This document shows positions 8,918 through 14,179 of a DNA stretch of 14,179 bases, piece by piece. A program made the translations under genes and the position numbers. The stretch is from an uncultured Flavobacteriales bacterium (GTDB taxonomy: Bacteria > Bacteroidota > Bacteroidia > Flavobacteriales > Flavobacteriaceae), in the NCBI GenBank assembly GCA_913009535.1, contig CAJVXR010000031.1, forward strand, positions 1 through 14,179, in the 5' to 3' direction. A model generated the notes under the pieces. The model searched no databases and was not told where the DNA came from. It saw nothing but the letters and a program-made list of their open reading frames with translations. Position 1 is the stretch's first letter, and each line of letters begins with the position of its first letter.

Positions 8918-8925
8918 CAAATCTA
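8918..8925 (-). promoter_or_regulatory. -7 promoter element for the SulP cluster
   Basis: The minus strand reads TAGATTTG, a perfect match to the Bacteroidota -7 consensus TAnnTTTG. It ends 28 nt before the TTG start, giving a predicted leader of roughly 20 nt. No good TTG -33 element lies 17-23 nt upstream. Instead two overlapping short inverted repeats occupy that region (8936-8948 and 8946-8958), where a regulator might act. Confidence 0.5.
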
Positions 8926-8935
8926 ACTTATTCCT

Positions 8936-8958
8936 AGTACTATGTACTTTGAAAAAGT
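8936..8958. promoter_or_regulatory. Two overlapping short inverted repeats upstream of SulP
   Basis: AGTAC-TAT-GTACT (8936-8948) and ACTTT-GAA-AAAGT (8946-8958) are both perfect 5-3-5 palindromes sharing three bases. They lie 11-33 nt upstream of the SulP -7 element, where a -33 site would be expected. They could be operators. Arms of five bases in AT-rich DNA can also arise by chance. Confidence 0.25.
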
Positions 8959-9031
8959 CAAACTTATTACGGTTTTACTTTATTCTAATTTATTTAATGT
9001 GTTTATTGATTTTTCATTAATAAAACATCTT

Positions 9032-9047
9032 TTTTTTTGTCAAATTA
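9032..9047 (+). repeat. 16-bp motif shared with 2785-2800
   Basis: This is the second exact copy of TTTTTTTGTCAAATTA, here on the plus strand about 100 nt upstream of the secreted-protein gene at 9149. The other copy precedes the 907-codon TonB receptor on the minus strand. The core TTTGTCAAA is an inverted repeat with 4-bp arms. Confidence 0.4.
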
Positions 9048-9106
9048 GTTGATGTAGTTCACTTATCATATAAACTTATTTAAGAGAAGTTTTTAAAAAC
9101 TGTATG

Positions 9107-9130
9107 TATATTTGGCATATTAATTGATAT
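9107..9130 (+). promoter_or_regulatory. Promoter region of the secreted CPD-like protein: -7 TAnnTTTG overlapping a sigma-54-like element
   Basis: TATATTTG at 9107-9114 is a perfect Bacteroidota -7 match and would place the transcript start near 9120, about 29 nt before the ATG; a good -33 TTG is missing. Overlapping it, bases 9112-9128 (TTGGCATATTAATTGAT) resemble a sigma-54 promoter: GG at 9114-9115 and GA at 9126-9127, the required 12-nt register, with A in place of the usual C at -12. A sigma-54 start would fall near 9139, leaving only about 10 nt of leader. Either reading is possible. Confidence 0.4.
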
Positions 9131-9148
9131 GTAGAATCTAAAAAACTG

Positions 9149-10588
9149 ATGAGTAAACTTATACTTCCATTAATAATTTTATTAAACCTTAATTTAAGAG
9201 CTCAATCTTTAGAAGTTCAAGTTCAAGATTCGCTTACTTTATTTCCAATTGCTTTTTCTACGGTATCTTTTTCTAATAATAAGGCATTAATAACGGATGA
9301 AAATGGAGAATTTATATTAATTAAATCAGGTGTAAGTAATCAAGACTCTTTATTTGTTTCATCAATTGGTTACCAAAAAGCTTCATTTGCTTTAAATGAA
9401 TTTAACGATAGTATTATTTTTTTACTACCAAAACCTGTGATCTTAGCTGATGTGATTCTCACTAGTAAAAGATTAACATCTGAAGAAATAATTGAAGAGG
9501 TGATTAAAAATATAGAAAGAAACTATGAAAAGGGGATTACTCAAAATAAAGTTTTTTTAAGAAAAAGTTCAACTTCAAAAACAAAAAGGTTTAACACCAG
9601 CAAATTTAAATCATCAATTAATGAAATAAATAGTTCTTTGTTAGATAGTATTTTAAATAATCTTTCCAAAGAAAACAATTCTGTATTAGAAACTTTATGT
9701 TATCAATTTGGAAATACAGATGAAGACAATCAAAAAATTAATTTAATTAAAGCTAGAGAAACATATAGTAAGGATGATGAAATATTAGAATCTCTAAATG
9801 ATAGGCTTGAATTGTATTTAAAAGAAAATATTAAATCGGATTCTTATTTTAAAATTAAATCTAGACTCTTTGGTGCGGACATGACAATTGATGGATTACA
9901 TGAAATGGATAGTACATCAACTGACTTTATAAGCAAAAAAAATAAAGAAGACTTAGAACGAAAAAAGAATTTTGCTGGAAATCAAAAAAACACCATTAAT
10001 AATATTTACTCAAAGCTTTTTTATAATGAAGATTCAAACTTTGACTTTATATTAAAACCTAAAAAATATAGTTTTTCTGAACCTGAACTTAATTTCGTTG
10101 GTGACGACTTGGTTTATATAATTGAATGTACTCCCAAAGGAAGTGCTAAGTATAAGGGGACCTTGTATATCAATTCAGATGATTTTGCAGTAATAAGATT
10201 AGATTTTAAAAATATTAAACCATTGTTTAAATTTAAATTACTAGGTGTTTCTTACAATCAATACCATAGAGAAGGAAAATTCCTTTTATCAAAATTTGAA
10301 AACAAAAAATATAATTTATCCTATGCTCAGACTACCTCAAATCAATCTTTTTCAATTGATAGACCAATAAGACTTATAGAGAAAAATAAAAATGTCAAAG
10401 GTCGTCGTAAGCAAAATGAAATTTCATTTAAAATGGATATGGCCATTGATCAAGAATATAAAACTGAGATACAAGTATTTGAATCTACAAAAATGAATGA
10501 TGAAGAGTTCCAGAAAATTATAGAAGAAAACAAGGTTCTACCTGAATTTCTTAATGAGTTTACAACTAATTTCTGGGAAGAATTTTAA
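9149..10588 (+). CDS. Secreted protein with carboxypeptidase-like regulatory domain, function unknown
   Basis: The 479-residue protein begins with a signal peptide (MSKLILPLIILLNLNLRA, cut before Q19), so it is exported at least to the periplasm. Residues about 20-97 form a CarboxypepD_reg-like beta-sandwich (LTDENGEF-type turn at ITDENGEFIL, SSIGYQKASF). After ADVILTSKRLTSEEIIEEVIKNI comes a charged region rich in Lys, Asn and Ser (about 125-300). A beta-rich stretch follows around 320-400 (DLVYIIECTPKGSAKYKGTLYINSDDFAVIRLDF). This order is seen in Bacteroidota envelope proteins, often near TonB receptors; some longer relatives continue into a membrane barrel, which is not evident here. There is no lipobox, enzyme motif or clear barrel. 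It stands alone on the plus strand, divergent from the SulP cluster, and ends at a possible terminator hairpin. The function cannot be assigned. Confidence 0.85.
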   Translation: MSKLILPLIILLNLNLRAQSLEVQVQDSLTLFPIAFSTVSFSNNKALITDENGEFILIKSGVSNQDSLFVSSIGYQKASFALNEFNDSIIFLLPKPVILADVILTSKRLTSEEIIEEVIKNIERNYEKGITQNKVFLRKSSTSKTKRFNTSKFKSSINEINSSLLDSILNNLSKENNSVLETLCYQFGNTDEDNQKINLIKARETYSKDDEILESLNDRLELYLKENIKSDSYFKIKSRLFGADMTIDGLHEMDSTSTDFISKKNKEDLERKKNFAGNQKNTINNIYSKLFYNEDSNFDFILKPKKYSFSEPELNFVGDDLVYIIECTPKGSAKYKGTLYINSDDFAVIRLDFKNIKPLFKFKLLGVSYNQYHREGKFLLSKFENKKYNLSYAQTTSNQSFSIDRPIRLIEKNKNVKGRRKQNEISFKMDMAIDQEYKTEIQVFESTKMNDEEFQKIIEENKVLPEFLNEFTTNFWEEF

Positions 10589-10611
10589 ACTACTCCAATT
10601 TAGTGGTTTAA
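10585..10611 (+). terminator. Hairpin overlapping the stop codon of the secreted CPD-like protein
   Basis: Left arm 10585-10594 (TTAAACTACT) pairs with right arm 10602-10611 (AGTGGTTTAA) around a 7-nt loop, giving ten pairs with one G-T wobble. The left arm overlaps the TAA stop (10586-10588). The T-rich run comes only about 20 nt later (near 10628-10641), and the stem is AT-rich, so this would be a weak terminator. Confidence 0.35.
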
Positions 10612-10719
10612 TCTATTGAGTTCATCTCTTTTTTCTTCTTTTAATTGTGATTAATACTTGGCATAACTTTCAAATATGATTCATTATCTTTACAAACAAT
10701 TAATTTTTCAAGAAAAAAT

Positions 10720-11289
10720 TTGGAACAAATAAAATCATATTTAGATAAAGTAGCTTCTATTTCTGAATTAGATTGGTTGTTTTTTATGTCCAAATTACAA
10801 CGACGTGTAATTCTAAAGAAAGCTGTTTTTTTAAAAGCTTCAAAAATAGAAAATTTTATATCATTTATAGAATCTGGAGTTGTACGCTTATTTATTCCGA
10901 AAGAAAATCCAGAAAAAGAAATAACTTTTGGTTTTAGTTTTAAAAATCAGTTTGTGAGTGCTTATGATTCTTTCTTAACACAAACTCCTTCTGCTTATCA
11001 GCTACAAGCTCTTACAGAAACTACCATTCTAAGTATTACATATGAAGATTTGCAGTTGGTTTATAAACATACGCAGATTGGAAATCTTATCGGTAGATTA
11101 ACCGCAGAACGTCTTTTTTTAATAAAATCTAAACGAGAACAAAACCTCTTAAACCTCAGTGCAGAAGAACGATATCTTAAATTATTTAAAGAACGTCCAG
11201 AACTTTTAAAAAAAATTCCTTTAAAATATATTAGTTCATATATTGGTGTTACAGCACAAGCGTTAAGCAGAATTAGAAAACGTTTATAA
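10720..11289 (+). CDS. Crp/Fnr family transcriptional regulator
   Basis: The 189-residue protein has a cyclic-nucleotide-binding-like beta-roll at about 25-115 (IENFISFIESGVVRLFI, ITFGFSFKNQFVSAYDSFL, QALTETTILSITYEDL) and a dimerisation helix at about 115-145. It ends in a short helix-turn-helix at 166-189 (IPLKYISSYIGVTAQALSRIRKRL). This compact layout with the helix-turn-helix at the extreme C-terminus is normal for Bacteroidota members, so the protein is not truncated. The cAMP-contact signature (GE and the R-S/T-A motif of Crp) is absent; SAYQLQAL stands in its place, so the ligand is unknown or none. The start is TTG at 10720-10722, preceded by an A-rich leader; no ATG fits as well. The desaturase follows after 67 nt on the same strand and is a likely target. 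Eight of eleven Arg codons are CGN, unlike most genes around. Confidence 0.9.
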   Translation: MEQIKSYLDKVASISELDWLFFMSKLQRRVILKKAVFLKASKIENFISFIESGVVRLFIPKENPEKEITFGFSFKNQFVSAYDSFLTQTPSAYQLQALTETTILSITYEDLQLVYKHTQIGNLIGRLTAERLFLIKSKREQNLLNLSAEERYLKLFKERPELLKKIPLKYISSYIGVTAQALSRIRKRL

Positions 11290-11315
11290 TTCCTGTTTTT
11301 ATTGATTTGGGTTCA

Positions 11316-11346
11316 TTGTTTGGCTTTCAAGATCATAGTAGCTTTG
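11316..11346 (+). promoter_or_regulatory. Promoter for the desaturase gene
   Basis: TTG at 11316-11318 and TAGCTTTG at 11339-11346 are separated by 20 nt, close to the Bacteroidota pattern TTG-N19-TAnnTTTG. The -7 ends only 10 nt before the ATG, so the transcript would have a very short leader of a few bases. It lies in the 67-nt gap after the Crp/Fnr gene and would allow the desaturase to be transcribed on its own. Confidence 0.45.
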
Positions 11347-11356
11347 TAAAAAAAAC

Positions 11357-12079
11357 ATGGTGATTCTTATTTTTGTTCTAGTACTCTGGTATGGTGGGTT
11401 ATTTTTTCAATCTTTCTTTTTACATCGTTATGCCGCACATCAGGTATTTACCATGTCTAAAACAATGGAACGTATTACGTTTGTTTTAACTTGGGTTTTT
11501 CAAGGTTCTAGTTATTTAAGTGCTTATGGTTACGGCATTATGCATAGAATGCATCATGCATATACAGATACTGAAAAAGATCCCCACTCCCCTTCTCATG
11601 ATTCAAATTTATTTGCAATGATGTGGAAAACAAAAACAATCTATCAAGATATTAATCTACAGCGAATACCTATTGATCAGCGTTTTGTGAAAAATGTTCC
11701 ACAATGGAAAGGCTTTGATCAGTTTGCAAGTTCTCGGTTTTCTAGATTGCTTTGGATTGCTGTTTATATAATATTCTTTATTGTATTTGTGAATAGCTGG
11801 TGGCAATGGTTACTATTGCCTGTAATCTTGTTAATGGCCCCTATACATGGTGTTATTATTAACTGGTTTGGTCATATCTATGGTTATGTTAATTATACAA
11901 TGAAAAACACCAGTAAAAATCTTTTTCATTTTGATTTTTTAATGATGGGAGAAGGATATCATAACAACCATCACAAAAATGCAAGCAATGCTAATTTTGG
12001 TGTTAAATGGCATGAGGTAGATATTACCTATTTAATTATAAGATTATTAAATAAAATTGGCTGTATTCAATTAAAATAG
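11357..12079 (+). CDS. Membrane fatty acid desaturase (acyl-CoA desaturase type)
   Basis: The 240-residue di-iron membrane enzyme introduces a double bond into fatty acyl chains, raising membrane fluidity. All expected histidine boxes are present: HRYAAH at 23-28, HRMHH at 63-67, and HNNHH at 202-206 within GEGYHNNHHKN. The extra N169-x3-H173 motif (NWFGHIYGY) of delta-9-type enzymes is also there. Hydrophobic segments lie near 1-22, 40-60 and 130-170. The length matches compact flavobacterial desaturases that lack a cytochrome b5 domain; electrons must come from a separate carrier. The ATG at 11357 is required because the first histidine box begins at residue 23. The Crp/Fnr gene just upstream suggests local control. 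Five of eight Arg codons are CGN, as in that regulator and unlike glmS. The 3' end converges with glmS across 5 bp with no visible terminator. Confidence 0.94.
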   Translation: MVILIFVLVLWYGGLFFQSFFLHRYAAHQVFTMSKTMERITFVLTWVFQGSSYLSAYGYGIMHRMHHAYTDTEKDPHSPSHDSNLFAMMWKTKTIYQDINLQRIPIDQRFVKNVPQWKGFDQFASSRFSRLLWIAVYIIFFIVFVNSWWQWLLLPVILLMAPIHGVIINWFGHIYGYVNYTMKNTSKNLFHFDFLMMGEGYHNNHHKNASNANFGVKWHEVDITYLIIRLLNKIGCIQLK

Positions 12080-12084
12080 TTATA

Positions 12085-13929
12085 TCACTCAACGGTAACT
12101 GACTTTGCAAGATTTCTAGGTTGATCTACATTTCTTCCAAGTTTTACTGCTATGTGGTATGATAATAATTGTAATGGAATAGTTGTAAGTAGTGGAGTTA
12201 ATGATTCAATAGTTTCAGGTACTTCAATGTAGTAATCAGCAATTTCCTTCACGTCTTTATCACCCTTGGAAACAATTGCTATTATTTGTCCTTTTCTAGA
12301 TTGAATTTCTCTAATGTTACTTACTACTTTTTCATAATGACCTTTAGACGTAGCTATAACTACTGTGGGCATATTTTCATCAATTAAAGCGATTGGACCA
12401 TGCTTCATTTCTGCTGCAGGATAACCTTCTGCATGAATATAAGATATCTCTTTAAGTTTTAAAGCCCCTTCTAGTGCTACAGGAAAGTTAAATCCTCTTC
12501 CTAAATAAAGACAGTTTTTAGAGTTTTTAATCTTCTCTGCAATTTCTTCTATTTTATCATTAAGACTTAAAGCTTCCTCAATTTTTTTAGGAATACTATT
12601 TAGTTCCGATAGGAGTTCAATAAATGAATCAGATGACAAAACTCCTTTAGCCTTAGCTATTTTTAATGCCATTAAATATAGTACAGTAATTTGAGTGGTG
12701 AATGCTTTAGTTGAAGCCACCCCAATTTCAGGACCAGCATGTGTATAGGAACCTGAGTGGGACATTCTTGTAATAGACGACCCTACTACATTACAAATTC
12801 CATAAACAAAAGCACCTCTATCTTTAGCTAATTTCATAGCAGCTAAAGTATCAGCGGTTTCTCCTGATTGCGAAATTGCTATTACGATATCATTAGCATT
12901 AATTATTGGATCTCTATACCTAAATTCAGATGCGTATTCTACTTCAACTGGAATTCTAGAGATTTGTTCAAATATGTATTCTCCAACGAGTCCTGCGTGC
13001 CAAGAAGTCCCACACCCAATAATGGTGATTTTATTTGCTGAAGTAAATTTATTTAAATTATTATCTATTCCTGAGAGCTTAACAATACCTTTATTTAAAT
13101 TAAGCCTTCCTCTTAGAGTATCAATTATTGCCTTAGGCTGCTCATGAATTTCTTTGAGCATAAAATGATCAAACCCTCCTTTTTCAATCTCTGATAATTC
13201 TAATTCTAATACTTCAATTGTTGGTGAGATCTTAGTGTCATTAGAAATCTCATAGAACTTTATTTCTTTATGATTTCTTAAAACTCCAACCTGTCCTTCT
13301 TCAAGATAAATAACTTTCCTTGTAAAGTCTAAAAATGGAGTTACATCACTACCAATAAACATTTCATCTTCACCAATACCAATAGCTAAAGGGCTTCCAA
13401 GTCTAGCTACTACAATTTCATCAGGCTTTTTTTTATCAAAAACTGCAATAGCATATGCTCCAATTACTTGTGATAATGCTAGTTGAACAGCTTTTCCAAG
13501 TTTTACATTTTCAGTTTCTTGAACATATTCTATTAAATTAACTAGAACTTCTGTATCAGTTTCAGACTCGAAATGATATCCTTTAGAAATTAATTCATTT
13601 TTTATTGTAGCATAATTTTCAATAATCCCATTATGAACGATGACTAATGATTTATTATTAGACAGAATTGGATGTGCATTTACATCATTAGGTTCTCCAT
13701 GAGTAGCCCACCTAGTATGACCTATACCAATATTTCCGTCTAGTGAATTTGCTTTTTTGGCTTTATTAACTAAATCCTCAACTTTACCTTTTGTTTTATA
13801 AACACTTAATTTGGAATTATATAAAGCAACTCCAGAGCTATCGTAGCCTCTGTATTCTAATCGTTTGAGACCGTTAATAACGATTTCATAAGCATTTTTT
13901 TTACCAATATAACCAACTATACCACACAT
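12085..13929 (-). CDS. glmS: Glutamine-fructose-6-phosphate aminotransferase (isomerizing)
   Basis: This cytoplasmic enzyme makes glucosamine-6-phosphate from fructose-6-phosphate and glutamine, the first step toward UDP-GlcNAc for peptidoglycan and lipopolysaccharide. The 614 residues match the family's normal length. Residues 1 to about 235 form the class II glutaminase domain, with Cys2 as nucleophile after Met removal, R73-W74 in GHTRWATHG, H99-N100-G101 and D125. Two SIS sugar-phosphate domains follow, the first containing IIGCGTSWHAG and SQSGETADT, the second LGRGFNFPVALEGALKLKE and AAEMKHGPIALI. The conserved C-terminal tail DQPRNLAKSVTVE is intact. The ATG at 13929-13927 is fixed by the need for Cys at position 2. 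The 62-nt upstream gap has no good promoter match, so it may be transcribed with the partial gene behind it. No room exists there for a glmS ribozyme. Confidence 0.98.
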   Translation of the reverse strand: MCGIVGYIGKKNAYEIVINGLKRLEYRGYDSSGVALYNSKLSVYKTKGKVEDLVNKAKKANSLDGNIGIGHTRWATHGEPNDVNAHPILSNNKSLVIVHNGIIENYATIKNELISKGYHFESETDTEVLVNLIEYVQETENVKLGKAVQLALSQVIGAYAIAVFDKKKPDEIVVARLGSPLAIGIGEDEMFIGSDVTPFLDFTRKVIYLEEGQVGVLRNHKEIKFYEISNDTKISPTIEVLELELSEIEKGGFDHFMLKEIHEQPKAIIDTLRGRLNLNKGIVKLSGIDNNLNKFTSANKITIIGCGTSWHAGLVGEYIFEQISRIPVEVEYASEFRYRDPIINANDIVIAISQSGETADTLAAMKLAKDRGAFVYGICNVVGSSITRMSHSGSYTHAGPEIGVASTKAFTTQITVLYLMALKIAKAKGVLSSDSFIELLSELNSIPKKIEEALSLNDKIEEIAEKIKNSKNCLYLGRGFNFPVALEGALKLKEISYIHAEGYPAAEMKHGPIALIDENMPTVVIATSKGHYEKVVSNIREIQSRKGQIIAIVSKGDKDVKEIADYYIEVPETIESLTPLLTTIPLQLLSYHIAVKLGRNVDQPRNLAKSVTVE

Positions 13930-13991
13930 AAATTATAAACGAATTAAATATTAAGTTAAAAAATTATTTAAAGGGAACTCTAATTTCTTGA

Positions 13992-14179
13992 TCATTCGTC
14001 AGGGTCCGTATAATATATTTTAATTTTCGGTCTTTTGTCTAAATTATCAGATTGACTACCATGTAAAACTGTTCCTTTATGACTTAGAATTGCCCCTGAA
14101 GGATAATCACGAGTTTCTTCACCGCTATTTAAAATAGAAAAGTTTTGTATTGATCCTACATTAGAAGTTACTACAAGGC
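13992..14179 (-). CDS. C-terminal fragment of a probable PhyH-like 2-oxoglutarate/Fe(II) dioxygenase (5' end outside window)
   Basis: An open minus-strand frame enters at the right edge and ends with TGA at 13994-13992, giving the last 61 residues of a protein (beginning LVVTSNVGSIQNF, ending YYTDPDE). The segment GAILSHKGTVLHGSQSDN, followed by an Arg ten residues after the HGS histidine (LDKRPK), resembles the C-terminal part of phytanoyl-CoA dioxygenase-like enzymes. There the distal iron-binding His and the 2-oxoglutarate-binding Arg have about this spacing. The rest, including the HxD half of the iron site, lies outside the window, so the assignment is tentative. The gap to glmS is 62 nt on the same strand, which allows co-transcription. 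Confidence 0.6.
   Translation of the reverse strand, partial: LVVTSNVGSIQNFSILNSGEETRDYPSGAILSHKGTVLHGSQSDNLDKRPKIKIYYTDPDE

Noticed and set aside
10658..10674. Sigma-54 promoter for the Crp/Fnr gene
   Set aside because: The -24 half TTGGCATA is present, but the -12 position reads TCAA instead of TTGC, so it is not supported as a site on its own.
10720..11289. Truncated Crp regulator
   Set aside because: The helix-turn-helix sits at the very C-terminus, but the 189-aa length and ending are normal for this Bacteroidota subfamily.
12076..12090. Bidirectional terminator between the desaturase and glmS
   Set aside because: Only 5 bp separate the convergent stops and no stem-loop with flanking A/T tracts is visible.
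13930..13991. glmS ribozyme upstream of glmS
   Set aside because: The gap is only 62 nt and AT-rich with no ribozyme core; the element is typical of Bacillota, not Bacteroidota.

Overview
The window looks like chromosome from an AT-rich marine-type member of the Bacteroidota, most likely a flavobacterium. The reasons are two TonB-dependent receptors with N-terminal carboxypeptidase-D-like regulatory domains, a secreted protein with the same kind of domain, a Crp/Fnr regulator and a desaturase of types common in flavobacteria, Bacteroidota-like TAnnTTTG -7 promoter elements, A-rich rather than Shine-Dalgarno leaders, and two TTG starts. No rRNA, tRNA, CRISPR array, insertion sequence or integrase was seen.

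Layout. Positions 1-2722 (minus) hold a TonB-dependent receptor that runs off the left edge just before its C-terminus. Positions 2946-8889 (minus) hold four genes that look like one transcription unit, read right to left: a SulP anion transporter, a DUF819 membrane protein, a PAQR/hemolysin III-like membrane protein and a second TonB-dependent receptor. The DUF819 stop directly abuts the PAQR start, and the PAQR stop is 14 nt from the receptor start. A divergent intergenic region (8890-9148) follows. On the plus strand come a secreted carboxypeptidase-like regulatory-domain protein (9149-10588), a Crp/Fnr-family regulator (10720-11289) and a fatty acid desaturase (11357-12079). The desaturase converges with glmS (12085-13929, minus) across 5 bp. 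The right edge carries the C-terminal 61 codons of a probable 2-oxoglutarate/Fe(II) dioxygenase-like protein (minus).

How the genes may work together. The minus-strand cluster combines outer-membrane uptake (TonB receptor) with two inner-membrane transporter-type proteins and a PAQR protein, so it is a plausible but unproven envelope transport unit. The regulator and desaturase form a second small module, probably acting on membrane lipid unsaturation. Their arginine codon use differs from the genes on both sides. GlmS supplies glucosamine-6-phosphate for cell wall and LPS.

Most of the window is ordinary. The most notable signal is a nine-base G run inside the plug-domain coding sequence of the 787-aa TonB receptor, a candidate phase-variation tract. 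I see no clear new defence or mobile system.
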